A stretch of DNA of 34,065 nucleotides from an unicellular cyanobacterium SU3 (GTDB lineage Bacteria; Cyanobacteriota; Cyanobacteriia; Cyanobacteriales; Microcystaceae): the NCBI GenBank assembly GCA_002172675.1, contig NETF01000202.1:1-34065 (forward strand). The letters are read 5' to 3'. How positions within the stretch are numbered: the stretch's first letter is position 1; every line of letters starts with the position of its first letter. Shown piece by piece: positions 8,561 through 16,533 of this stretch. The position numbers were made by a program, and so were the translations under genes. The notes under the pieces were generated by a model that did not search any database, was not told the DNA's origin, and worked only from the letters and a program-made list of their open reading frames with translations.

Positions 8561-9297
8561 AGTGTAGGAAATTGAGTAATGTCGGCCGCAGCAGAGAGGG
8601 TAATTTTATCAGCGTCTATATTAAGATGATTAATGCGTAAAGCAAGACCTTGTTTTTCAAAATGACTTAAATTAAGCATTTTTTTTGCTACTTCTAAAAA
8701 AGCTTCTGTTAAATCCTCTGATACTTCCTTTCCGGGTGCGTATTCAATATCTTTTAAGATAACACTTCTACCTCCTTCGGCAATTTTAGGAGTGGTGGTA
8801 AAAGCAACTTCTTTCGTTTCTCCTGACGGTTGTAACTTGATTAGGGTTTCTACTCCTACGGTTCCATTTGCGTACAGTTCACATTTTTTTTCAGGAACAG
8901 TTACCTTTTTTTCTCCTCTGGATAAATAGGTGTCTAAGACATTTATTTTGGTTCTAAGATCACGGGAGTTGAAAGCGCGGTTTAGATCGGTTTGGGTTAA
9001 GGTTAAATGTGCAGTTCCTACGGTAGGTTGGGTTAGTTCAATATTACCAGTTAAAGCTTTGAGAGGATCGATCGCAATTTCTTTCATGGCAATTTCTAAA
9101 CTGTCTACTCGCAAGTCTGTTTCAATCACCAATCCTTTCCCTTCGATTAACAGGGATTCAACCTCACCGTTAACTATTTTTTCTGGAGATGTTTTTACTT
9201 TTACCTCTAAATGATCTGAATCTTTGAGTTGAGAAGATAACGCTAATTTAGCGATCGTGTTTAATGTTTGTTCTCCGAGGTTTTCTGTTCCTAACAT
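8557..9297 (-). CDS. DUF2993 (LmeA-like) protein
   Basis: A 246-residue protein matching the DUF2993 pattern: alternating beta-strand segments around GEVESLLIEGKGLVIETDL, then ALTGNIELTQPTVGTAHLTLT and the conserved LTQTDLNRAFNS. LmeA-type relatives in actinobacteria are lipid-associated periplasmic proteins, while the cyanobacterial members are uncharacterised. There is no clear signal peptide from this start. No better upstream start is visible. The family call is firm, the function unknown. Confidence 0.78.
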   Translation of the reverse strand: MLGTENLGEQTLNTIAKLALSSQLKDSDHLEVKVKTSPEKIVNGEVESLLIEGKGLVIETDLRVDSLEIAMKEIAIDPLKALTGNIELTQPTVGTAHLTLTQTDLNRAFNSRDLRTKINVLDTYLSRGEKKVTVPEKKCELYANGTVGVETLIKLQPSGETKEVAFTTTPKIAEGGRSVILKDIEYAPGKEVSEDLTEAFLEVAKKMLNLSHFEKQGLALRINHLNIDADKITLSAAADITQFPTL

Positions 9298-10203
9298 ATT
9301 TATTTTACTTTTGCTTAACCCATCATTGTTAATCTTTTCTAGACTACCTTAAAAAAGGGTTAATTTTCCCTCTATCAGAGGATAGAATTATTAAAATATA
9401 GAAATCTAAGCCATTATTATAAGTAATAGCTTAGATACGCTTGGTAAATTGTTTTGAAAGTGAAAAATAAGCAATGTTCTCTAACGCTGTTTTCTCAATG
9501 CACACTTACGTATGAACATAGTGAGACAACATGAAAAAATAGCTTATATAACTGAGAAGAAAATGGTAAGCTTTTTTAAGGCTGAAGTCGATTAAAAGTA
9601 GGTGAGGATGGGTTTTCATGGTGTTTATATCTTTCGTTCGGATTGGAATTTATAATTAACAGCATGGATTCAGTTAAAGCGGATATAGTCAGGACAAACT
9701 AGACAAATGTATACTTGCCTAAACTCATTGAGATGGGTTATTTTTCATAACTTCTCGAAGAGACTATTATTTTGCCTTCACCTCAAAAACCAACTTTTTA
9801 AAACAATGAAAGTTAGTTTTTTATTACGAGTAACTAAATTATTTCTCTGTTAGTTTCATTATAAAGGTTAAACCTAGATTCCGCAAGGGGTTATCTGATA
9901 ATTTATGATAATTTAAAACTATTGAGATCACTTATCAATTAACTTTGAAATCCGTTAGGAATGAGTTAGTTTAGTACAAAATTATTTATAGAAAAGTAGC
10001 GATCGCAGTTAAGAACATATATATTATTGAGAAGTTAGGAATGCACATTTAGGCGATCGCCACTATATCCTTAAAAGTAGAATAATCAGGTATTTTGTCA
10101 AGAGCAGTTAATAAAAATTAAAGATAATTATCTTAGAGTAATCTTATCTGTCTCCATAAATATATTCATTTGCGATCGTTTCCTGGAAGGCCTACAAAGA
10201 AGG
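9298..10203. other. 906-bp gene-free region
   Basis: No coding frame of convincing length exists on either strand. The stretch is AT-rich with two HIP1 octamers (9999-10006 and 10053-10060) and one substantial inverted repeat (9404-9436). The right end runs into the decayed IS4-family transposase. It may contain degraded mobile DNA or an unrecognised RNA, but I can support neither. Confidence 0.6.
9404..9436. repeat. Inverted repeat of unknown role
   Basis: ATCTAAGC (9404-9411) pairs with GCTTAGAT (9429-9436). After one mismatch, ATTA pairs with TAAT inside. There is no adjacent T-run. It could be a hairpin of an untranslated RNA or a protein site. Confidence 0.5.
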
Positions 10204-11200
10204 TCAAAAAGCTGATTGAATAATGGTTGCAGTCTTCAGACCTCTCGAATAATAAGCGCGTTTGCTAGGAACAAGACGTATCAATTGTTGAACTTCTTCA
10301 GCAAAAAATGATAATGAGTTAAGCCAGAAATAGGCTTTCAATCCGATAGAAAAACGACTATTTCTTCTATGACGACGTTTTGATTCAGTCGGACGAGTAA
10401 CATAGTTTGCGACTCCTTTTCTTAGGATTAGGTTTCCTTTGAAAGTTGCTATTGAATAAGCTAAGGTTGCTAATAAGAGGAGACCTATTAATCGCTCTCC
10501 GTTTACTTGAGTTTTTTCTATATTATAGCCCCCTAACTTGAAATCCCTGAACATCTCTTCAATGCCCATTCTATAAGAATAAGCTAAGCTTCAGTGGCTG
10601 CGAATAAACTTTCTAAATTAGTTAAAATATACCAGGGGTCTTTTTGTGATTTATCTCGATAATTTCGTGACCACTTCGCTGCAAAATTCACCCTACCAAA
10701 TCCTTTGGTCTTAGTAACTTTTACTCCTTGATAAAATAGAGATGAACCAGGGAGCAATCCTAATTCTTTTAACTGAAACCAGATTTTGTCTTCTAGCTCC
10801 ACATATTCATGTTTTTTTAGTCTAAGTGAAAAGTACGTTTTCATTGTACCTAGCCATCTAGCTAAATCCACATTACAAAAATCACGGACATCTCACGGTG
10901 GCGAATTCGATTCGCCACCCGTGTCCTCCTCTATCTCCTAAAACCACCAATTTATAATCTTTTAGTAATGAAATTACAGGCTCTAAGGCTTCTTTTTGAG
11001 ATGTCAAATTACTATTTTCCTTCTTCGGAAGTAGCTTAAAATATAAAGGAATAGCTCTTCTATTATATACTAAACTTACCATCAAGAGATTTATGTCTCT
11101 CCATTGACTTCTATCCATCACCAAAAATAAATATTCTTGTCGATGATACTTATTTTCTATCCATTCTAAAATAAGCGGGGTCGCACCGCTTCTTCCTATC
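10204..11200 (-). pseudogene. IS4-family transposase remnant (broken, 5' end lost)
   Basis: Three consecutive pieces on the minus strand reassemble into the C-terminal two thirds of an IS4-family DDE transposase. The catalytic positions are recognisable: Asp in LVMDRSQWRD, Asp in LVVLGDR and Glu in MGIEEMFRDFK. Breaks: (a) a hairpin-forming insertion of about 45 bp right after LGDR (10881-10925) shifts the frame; (b) a GCTTA GCTTA tandem duplication just before MGIEEMF (about 10580-10590) shifts it again; (c) the N-terminal part is missing, replaced at about 11190-11200 by an IS701-type fragment. No terminal inverted repeats are identifiable. It cannot encode an active transposase. Confidence 0.85.
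10881..10925. repeat. Hairpin-forming mini-insertion inside the IS4 remnant
   Basis: GGTGGCGAAT (10897-10906) pairs with ATTCGCCACC (10910-10919) around a 3-nt loop. Outside it GGACA (10886-10890) pairs with TGTCC (10921-10925) after a 5-nt bulge. Removing about 45 bp would restore the expected transition from LGDR to VDLARWLG, so this is an inserted palindromic element rather than part of the transposase. Confidence 0.65.
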
Positions 11201-11537
11201 TCCAGTTTCATCAATGATTATGATAATTTTCTCCTCTTTTAATGCTTGTAAGGTTTTCTGTAATCTCCTATGTCTCAATTTAGTGACTTCCCAAGGAGAA
11301 TAGGCTATAAAGTGATGTAGAGATTGAGGTCAATTTATCCCTACTATCTTAGCAATTTCGGGTAAGGATTTTTTCTTAATTGGTGAGATAATTCCGTTTA
11401 GGTAAATATTTAAAACATTCGTAGCTTGTGACTTCATTAAAAAGAGACTTGTACCCTTCACAATATTGATCAATAACTGATACTGTTGGTTGTGCATCTC
11501 TAGCCAAATGTTTGAGAATTTGTAACTCTACATCCAT
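11190..11537 (-). pseudogene. IS701-family transposase N-terminal remnant
   Basis: From ATG 11537 the minus strand reads MDVELQILKHLARDAQPT and continues through SYECFKYL. After a one-base insertion it continues in the next frame as GIISPIKKKSLPEIAKIVG, then SLHHFIAYSPWEVTKLRHRR and IIIIIDETGDRKK. That is the start of an IS701-family transposase, including the first catalytic Asp in IDETGDRKK. A TGA replaces a Ser codon near 11330. The sequence stops matching right after GDRKK, where the IS4 remnant begins. It is about 120 residues of an enzyme of about 400, dead by frameshift, nonsense and truncation. Confidence 0.75.
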
Positions 11538-11872
11538 TGTCCCCTCTGCTTTCTAGCCGTTTGTCGCTCTCTTTATTTTACTTTGATTTTCGGAGAGTGA
11601 CAGAAGAGGGATATATAATTAAATTTATTTTATCGTAAGCTTTGCGGATGGGAATATCTGGTTATTTATTAGTTATTTTTGTATGAGCCATCGTCCTTCT
11701 CGAATCCCCCGTTATAGCGACGGCAGGAACTTAAGGGTGGGAGTTATTAACCGAAAAGGGAGATGCTAAACTTCCCCAATTGGTGGTAAGTCAAGCAAAA
11801 AAGTTTTAGACTAATCTAAATACTTTGTTAATATTATTGACATAAGCAATCCGACGGAGAAACACTATTATT
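11538..11872. other. Intergenic region before rpe
   Basis: No gene is supported. The first part is the 5' flank of the IS701-type fragment. A stretch at about 11699-11760 (CCCCGTTATAGCGACGG) loosely resembles the right end of IS200/IS605 elements but lacks a tnpB remnant. A GGAGA ribosome site (11856-11860) lies 12 nt before the rpe ATG. Confidence 0.45.
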
Positions 11873-12574
11873 ATGACTCAATCGACCAAATCTACTGTTA
11901 TTTCCCCTTCCATCCTATCGGCTGATTTTAGCCGTTTAGGTGCAGAAATTGAGGCAGTAGATAAAGCGGGCGCAGACTGGATTCATGTTGATGTCATGGA
12001 CGGTCGTTTTGTTCCTAACATCACCATCGGCCCCTTAATTGTTGATGCGATTCGCCCCCACACCAAAAAACCTCTCGATGTTCATTTAATGATCGTTGAA
12101 CCTGAAAAATATGTAGCTGACTTTGCTAAAGCAGGGGCTGATATTATCTCCGTTCATGCAGAACATAATGCTTCCCCCCATTTACACCGTACGCTAGGCC
12201 AAATTCGGGAATTAGGAAAACAAGCAGGGGTTGTTCTCAATCCTTCTACTCCCTTAGATTTAATTGAATATGTCTTAGAATTGTGCGATCTAGTCTTGAT
12301 TATGAGTGTTAACCCTGGGTTCGGGGGTCAAAGTTTCATTCCTGAGATGGTGGATAAAATTCGCCGATTACGTCAAATGTGTGATGAAAAAGGACTTGAT
12401 CCTTGGATTGAAGTGGATGGTGGTCTTAAGCCTGGTAATACTTGGCAGGTGTTAGAAACTGGTGCTAATGCCATTGTGGCAGGTTCTGCTGTCTTTAAAG
12501 CTGATGATTATGCAGAAGCCATTGAAGGGATTCGTAACAGCAAGCGTCCTGAACCTGAGTTAGCAACTGTATAA
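11873..12574 (+). CDS. rpe: Ribulose-phosphate 3-epimerase
   Basis: This enzyme interconverts ribulose-5-phosphate and xylulose-5-phosphate in the Calvin cycle and pentose phosphate pathway. The 233-residue TIM barrel has all family motifs: [17 protein letters not shown] (start), [12 protein letters not shown] with metal-binding His and Asp, DVHLMI, the phosphate loop [14 protein letters not shown], and [10 protein letters not shown]. Codon use is less AT-biased than in neighbouring accessory genes, as expected for a well-expressed gene. A terminator-like hairpin containing a HIP1 site follows the stop. It is flanked by transposon debris upstream. Confidence 0.97.
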   Translation: MTQSTKSTVISPSILSADFSRLGAEIEAVDKAGADWIHVDVMDGRFVPNITIGPLIVDAIRPHTKKPLDVHLMIVEPEKYVADFAKAGADIISVHAEHNASPHLHRTLGQIRELGKQAGVVLNPSTPLDLIEYVLELCDLVLIMSVNPGFGGQSFIPEMVDKIRRLRQMCDEKGLDPWIEVDGGLKPGNTWQVLETGANAIVAGSAVFKADDYAEAIEGIRNSKRPEPELATV

Positions 12575-12585
12575 TTTTTTCACGA

Positions 12586-12615
12586 GAAAAAGCGATCGCC
12601 ATTGATGGCTTTTTC
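12586..12615 (+). terminator. Terminator-like hairpin after rpe
   Basis: GAAAAAGC (12586-12593) pairs with GCTTTTTC (12608-12615). The loop contains a HIP1 octamer, and the T-rich 3' arm serves as the tail. Confidence 0.55.
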
Positions 12616-12680
12616 AGATGATCATTGAGAACAGTACAGTGGGGGTCAACAGTAGTTGCCCCCTATCTTATCTTACTGAT

Positions 12681-13751
12681 TTAGGAAAAAGTCATTTGAG
12701 ACGGATTAAGATATTGATAACTCAGATCAGAATCTTGCCAAACTTTACCATCTAAAGCCATTTGCTCAATCAAACTCGCTAATCGTAACGCTTTTAACGC
12801 CTGAGTGCCTCCTACAGAAGGCTGATCCCCTCCTCGAACACAATGAACAAAATGTTCTAATTCAGCGTGTAGGGGTTCTATTTTGGTGGTATGGACTTTT
12901 TCAATTAATCCATCTTGACGGTATAAAACCTGTCCGTAGTCGGTACTATAATTAGCCGTTGTTTGTCGGTGAATTAAAATATCGTTATTAAGAAAATCCG
13001 CTTCAGTTAAACAGTTTTTACAATGGGCTGCTAAACGACGAATTTTTCGATGAGTCACTTTACTTGCTGTTAAAGTGGCAACAATGCCATTGGCAAACCC
13101 TAGAGTTGCTGTTACATAATCTAAATGACCCGAATTAGAGGCACAACTACCACTGGCGGTGAGTTTGACCACAGGAGATCCCACTAACTCTAAGAGTAAA
13201 TCAATGTCGTGGATCATTAAATCTAGTACCACAGAAACATCATTGGCCCGTTGAGAATAAGGACTCATGCGATGGGCTTCTAAAGCCAAGACTTCCTCTG
13301 TTTTTAAGACTTTGCTCAGTTCCTGGAAAGCAGGGTTAAACCGTTCAATATGACCCACTTGGAGAATACCATGAGAACTAGCAGCCGCATTAACTAAAGA
13401 TTCTGCTTCGGCAATACTAGCAGCGATCGGTTTTTCAATCAGGGTGTGGACTCCAGCCCGTAAACAATCCATTCCCACGGAGTGATGCAAGCGAGTGGGA
13501 ACGGCAATACACACTGCATCAACATGGGGCAGAAGATCCTGATAATTCTCAAAAAAACGGACTCGATATTTACTCGCAATATCGATACCCCGTTCGACAT
13601 TAACATCAGACACGCCGACTAATTCTACATCTTTCAGTAAACTAAGAATTCGGCTATGATGTTGTCCCATGTTACCCACTCCAATCACACCGATACGAAT
13701 GGGATCAAAAAGACTTCTCTGAGATGTTAGGGGTTGTTGTGTATCTGACAT
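12681..13751 (-). CDS. Gfo/Idh/MocA family NAD(P)-dependent oxidoreductase
   Basis: This is a sugar or inositol dehydrogenase-like enzyme of unknown substrate. It has an N-terminal Rossmann fold (IGVIGVGNMGQHHSRIL, then a V-S-D end to the second strand) and the family signature EKPIAASIAEAE. A Gfo/Idh/MocA C-terminal domain follows, with VLDLMIHDIDLLLEL carrying the catalytic-region His-Asp. I prefer the ATG at 13751 (MSDTQQPL), which has AGGAG 11 nt upstream. A GTG at 13784 would add 11 residues. Full-length is about 356 residues, and the gene is intact. Related cyanobacterial genes are often annotated only by family. Confidence 0.85.
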   Translation of the reverse strand: MSDTQQPLTSQRSLFDPIRIGVIGVGNMGQHHSRILSLLKDVELVGVSDVNVERGIDIASKYRVRFFENYQDLLPHVDAVCIAVPTRLHHSVGMDCLRAGVHTLIEKPIAASIAEAESLVNAAASSHGILQVGHIERFNPAFQELSKVLKTEEVLALEAHRMSPYSQRANDVSVVLDLMIHDIDLLLELVGSPVVKLTASGSCASNSGHLDYVTATLGFANGIVATLTASKVTHRKIRRLAAHCKNCLTEADFLNNDILIHRQTTANYSTDYGQVLYRQDGLIEKVHTTKIEPLHAELEHFVHCVRGGDQPSVGGTQALKALRLASLIEQMALDGKVWQDSDLSYQYLNPSQMTFS

Positions 13752-13784
13752 TTTCTGGGTCGCTCCTGTAAACTCCTCCACCAA

Positions 13785-13944
13785 CTTTGATTGTCTCGCC
13801 TTTGCATAAGTTAGTTAATGAGTCAATCACCCAAGATGGTAACACAGTTTGCCAGAATGTAAAGAAATAGTAGGATTAGGGGTCAAAAAGCAAGTCGCCT
13901 TCCTCTTCTTCCATTCCGAACCGTACATGGGTAGAGTCGAGGGA
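13785..13944. other. Flank of the IS1182 element, possible group II intron scrap
   Basis: No gene. Read on the minus strand, 13919-13931 gives CCATGTACGGTTC, which resembles the 3' strand of a group II intron domain V, but the matching 5' strand and GAAA loop are missing. The resemblance is short and I treat it as weak. Confidence 0.3.
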
Positions 13945-13992
13945 AGATACTGTTGGCGAAAGTAATCTAAACGTACTTCAAAATGTAATATA
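13945..13992 (+). repeat. Left arm of the long inverted repeat around the IS
   Basis: These 48 bp, starting GATACTGTTGGCGAAAGTAA, match the reverse complement of 16269-16316 at 45 of 48 positions. The match continues more weakly inward: the 24 bp ending at 14033 match at about 16 of 24 after an indel. Confidence 0.85.
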
Positions 13993-14029
13993 AGAAGAAT
14001 TTTTAGCAGAATGATGGGGATAGGTTAGT

Positions 14030-14079
14030 CAAGTAATACATGGTCAGGAGATGTTAAACTTCTTCCATGTATTACTTGG
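14030..14079. repeat. Left paired dyads, 21-nt spacing
   Basis: Two inverted copies of a 15-mer that is itself nearly palindromic (CCA-A/T-GTA-N-TAC-A/T-TGG, 6 of 7 pairs). They flank a 21-nt spacer and lie just upstream of the RHH-like gene. They can be read as a 50-nt hairpin or as two protein-binding sites. Confidence 0.75.
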
Positions 14080-14086
14080 AAAAAAC

Positions 14087-14461
14087 ATGAAACGTAAACG
14101 AGATATTCAAGGGAAGTTTGCTCTAAAAAATGATGATTACCGTCAAGTCCGCTCTTTAAGACTTACCGATGAAACTTGGCGAGCTTTAGGAATTGCTTCG
14201 GAGTGTCTTGGATGGACGAGGGCTGACTTACTCGAAAAATTAGTTAAATCTAATCAAGGAAGTTTTCCTTATTATCCAAATTGTGAAGAAGTTCCTAGTG
14301 ATACTGACCCCATAGTTTCTGAAAAACCTATCAATCAAGACAATTTAGAAATTCTAGCCAAAATAGTTTTAAAAGAATTAAAATATGGAAAACAATCTTC
14401 TTATTATAAAGTAGCAAAAAAAGCTTTGAAACGATTAATTGAACTTTCTTCTACCTTGTAA
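14087..14461 (+). CDS. Ribbon-helix-helix-like small protein, IS passenger
   Basis: A basic protein of about 125 residues from ATG 14087 (MKRKRDIQGKFA). A longer start at 14051 would read through the dyad and has a poorly spaced ribosome site. Residues about 18-55 fit an RHH/CopG fold: a strand (VRSLRLT), a helix (DETWRALGIASECLG) and a second helix (WTRADLLEKLVKS). The C-terminal half is helical, Lys-rich and unrecognised. It lies convergent with the transposase inside the IS boundaries and is bracketed by near-palindromic 15-mers. Such a protein could bind the dyads and control the element or its own gene, but that is inference. It could also be a host gene captured by the IS. Confidence 0.65.
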   Translation: MKRKRDIQGKFALKNDDYRQVRSLRLTDETWRALGIASECLGWTRADLLEKLVKSNQGSFPYYPNCEEVPSDTDPIVSEKPINQDNLEILAKIVLKELKYGKQSSYYKVAKKALKRLIELSSTL

Positions 14462-14468
14462 TACATGG
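14456..14468. repeat. Partial fifth copy of the dyad, between the two IS genes
   Basis: TTGTAATACATGG matches the last 11 bases of the 15-mer. The TAA stop of the RHH-like gene (14459-14461) is inside it. The transposase gene ends 28 bp further on. Confidence 0.6.
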
Positions 14469-14496
14469 AAAATTATTCGACAATGGAGAGCAAAAG

Positions 14497-16152
14497 TTAA
14501 GCTGTTTTGGACTTAAGAGAACAAAAACGAGAATAACGAGTAGATGCTAAAGGAATACCATTTAACCAGTTATCAAGACGATATAAATTTAAGGCTGCTG
14601 CTGTAAAAATATGTTGTAAATGAGTTTTAGCTAAACCAACATATCGAGATTGACGCAAACCCGATTTTCTAATCCCTTGTGATAAAGTTCCTTCTATTCC
14701 TGCTCTTTTTCGATAAGTATTTTGAAACTCACGAGTATTTTGTGCTTCTCTACGATTTTTTAAAGCCAGATACTCATTTTTGTCTCGAATAGTTAATCCT
14801 CTCGGTTCAATTTTAGCACGGGTACATCGAGAACGAGAACGACAATTATTACAAGAAAATCTTGAAAATGTAATCTGAATAATCGGTTGTCCTCCCACAT
14901 CTTTCTTTTGTTTCCACGTCGTACTTTGCTGTCCTTTCGGACAAGTTGCTACTTTTTTCTCCCAATCAATTTTGAAATTTTTAGCGGCGAATTTTGGGTG
15001 ATTTCGAGTTTGCCAAGAAGGGTCACTTCTGACTGGTCCAATTAATTCTATACCATAGTCTCTTTGAGATGAAATTAAATTTTCAGCTGGAGTATAACCC
15101 AGATCAACTAAATGCTTATCGGGCAGCAAAGATTTCTTTTCTAAAGCTTCATGAATAGGTGAGATAACTACTTCATCCGTTACCGTAGACAAAGTGGTAG
15201 TAACATGAGTAATAAAGTGAGGAGAATCTTCGTCACAAATCTCTGTTAAATGAACTTTATAGCCAACCCAATTAACGCTACGTTTAGACGAATAGTGAGC
15301 CTCCAAATCATAGGGAGAATGGATGGCTATGGTAGAGGGAGACATCTCTTTTGGAGGTCTTAACTGAACCCTGTCTATTTCTGGGGCATAGAATTGTTGA
15401 ATCCAGACTTGTCTTAAAGTTTCGACGGCTGCAATATGACGTAACCAGTCAGGACTATCATGATGATAAATTTTATTCAGTAATTTGAAACCATCTTTTC
15501 CAATTTTCTCCCCTAGTTGGTTTCGTTCTGAATCGAGTTTCGGCAGACGGTAATTTTCAACCCTTCTTCCATAAAAATCATACCAATCTTTGATAATATT
15601 TCTTCTTAACCAATCAGGGGCAGCTACTGATAAACTATTAAGGGCTGCCCTCATCGTCTCCCCCAACGTTTCTAAACGGTTTAAGGGTCGAATGGCTGCG
15701 AGGATATGAGTTGAATCAGTTCTTTGTTGCTTTGGGGTTTTTAATATTCCTTTTTCTTTGAACTTTTCAAGGATTTTATTAAGTAATAGTTCTTCAGATC
15801 CTCCTTTAATTAAACGTTTACGAAATTCACTTAATACAGAGTAATCAAACCCACTGTCTTCTAAGGGTAAAGAAAGTACATATTTCCAATCAATTCGCCC
15901 TCGTACTGCTTCTGCTACTTGGCGGTCTGAGAGGTTTTCCATATATTGCATTATACAGATTAAAGCTAATCGCCAAGGTGATTGGGCTGGTTGTCCTTTG
16001 ACAGAGAATAAATCAGCGAAATCTTCATCAACATAGAGAGTTTCCAAAGTATCTCGTAGTTGTAAATAAATATTTCCTTTGGGGAAAGCTGCACGGGCTA
16101 CTCGTGCTGTATCTTCAGGAATTGGCGGAATTGGTTTGGGATGTAAGGACAT
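14497..16152 (-). CDS. IS1182-family DDE transposase
   Basis: A transposase of about 551 residues from MSLHPKPIPPIPEDTARVA. An extended frame to 16233 runs through the terminal dyads and is unlikely to be the start; MLIKIEEENK at 16182 is an alternative. N-terminal signatures are FADLFSVKGQPAQSPWRLAL and QYMENLSDRQVAEAVRGRID. The catalytic set is Asp in QRTDSTHILAAIR, Asp in HLVDLGYTPAEN and Glu in RAGIEGTLSQGIRKSGLRQ. A zinc-ribbon-like CNNCRSRSRC segment precedes the last. No frameshift or stop interrupts it, unlike the other transposase genes in the window. Confidence 0.9.
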   Translation of the reverse strand: MSLHPKPIPPIPEDTARVARAAFPKGNIYLQLRDTLETLYVDEDFADLFSVKGQPAQSPWRLALICIMQYMENLSDRQVAEAVRGRIDWKYVLSLPLEDSGFDYSVLSEFRKRLIKGGSEELLLNKILEKFKEKGILKTPKQQRTDSTHILAAIRPLNRLETLGETMRAALNSLSVAAPDWLRRNIIKDWYDFYGRRVENYRLPKLDSERNQLGEKIGKDGFKLLNKIYHHDSPDWLRHIAAVETLRQVWIQQFYAPEIDRVQLRPPKEMSPSTIAIHSPYDLEAHYSSKRSVNWVGYKVHLTEICDEDSPHFITHVTTTLSTVTDEVVISPIHEALEKKSLLPDKHLVDLGYTPAENLISSQRDYGIELIGPVRSDPSWQTRNHPKFAAKNFKIDWEKKVATCPKGQQSTTWKQKKDVGGQPIIQITFSRFSCNNCRSRSRCTRAKIEPRGLTIRDKNEYLALKNRREAQNTREFQNTYRKRAGIEGTLSQGIRKSGLRQSRYVGLAKTHLQHIFTAAALNLYRLDNWLNGIPLASTRYSRFCSLKSKTA

Positions 16153-16193
16153 TTTATTTTCTTCTTCTATTTTTATCAGCATATTAGATTTTT

Positions 16194-16244
16194 CCAAGTA
16201 ATACATGGAAAAAATAACTTCCCTTTTCCCCATGTATTACTTGG
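16194..16244. repeat. Right paired dyads, 21-nt spacing
   Basis: CCAAGTAATACATGG and its inverse again surround exactly 21 nt, mirroring the left end. The spacer sequences at the two ends are not clearly alike, so the spacing is conserved while the sequence is not. The site lies upstream of the transposase start. Confidence 0.8.
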
Positions 16245-16268
16245 TTGACCGCTTTTCATCAATGCCTT

Positions 16269-16316
16269 TTATATTACATTTTGAAACACGCTTAGATTAC
16301 TTTCGCCAACAGTATC
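16269..16316 (-). repeat. Right arm of the long inverted repeat around the IS
   Basis: Inverted copy of 13945-13992 with three mismatches. The arms lie 37 bp (left) and 24 bp (right) outside the outermost 15-mers of the IS. Confidence 0.85.
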
Positions 16317-16533
16317 AGGGAAGCTATCATGCTTCGCTCCTCTTTGTGAAATCCGAGCCTACTCGACAGTGCCAGATAAAAAGTCATTTGTCTCTTAGAT
16401 GGTGGGACTCTAACCCATATCCAATTTTTCAGGGGGAGGGTTTAGTCAGCGTTATCTTATTTGTCTCTTTTGGCAGAGTCGAAAAAAGATAATATTTTGT
16501 TATCTAAATAGTAAAGCTAACTAAATATTTGTA
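16317..16533. other. Intergenic region right of the IS
   Basis: A 95-codon frame crosses 16205-16492, but it starts inside the terminal dyads, runs through the inverted arm and has no family resemblance, so I do not call it a gene. Nothing else is evident before the DUF3611 gene. Confidence 0.5.

Larger units (their letters stand above)
14030..16244. mobile_element. IS1182-family insertion sequence with a passenger gene
   Basis: A 2.2-kb unit holds a DDE transposase (minus strand) and a small RHH-like gene (plus strand). Its ends are symmetric. On the left CAAGTAATACATGG (14030-14043), 21 nt, then CCATGTATTACTTGG (14065-14079). On the right CCAAGTAATACATGG (16194-16208), 21 nt, then CCATGTATTACTTGG (16230-16244). 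Either pair could serve as terminal inverted repeats. The flanks outside are themselves inverted copies (13945-14029 against 16245-16316). No target duplication could be identified. The transposase is uninterrupted, so the element may be active or recently so. Confidence 0.75.

Noticed and set aside
8930-9214. 94-codon frame antisense to the DUF2993 gene
   Set aside because: It is the complement of a conserved protein and has no domain pattern of its own.
9512-9595. 27-codon frame in the long gene-free region
   Set aside because: Too short, without a ribosome site or homologous pattern; consistent with chance.
11699-11760. Resemblance to an IS200/IS605 right end
   Set aside because: Only a short CCCCGT...ACGG similarity, with no tnpB remnant before it.
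14051-14086. Upstream ATG extension of the RHH-like gene
   Set aside because: Its first residues translate the terminal 15-mer and the ribosome site is only one base from the ATG. The ATG at 14087 begins the basic, protein-like part.
16205-16492. A 95-codon plus-strand frame to the right of the IS
   Set aside because: It begins inside the terminal dyads, runs through the inverted arm and has no recognisable family, ribosome site or protein-like pattern.
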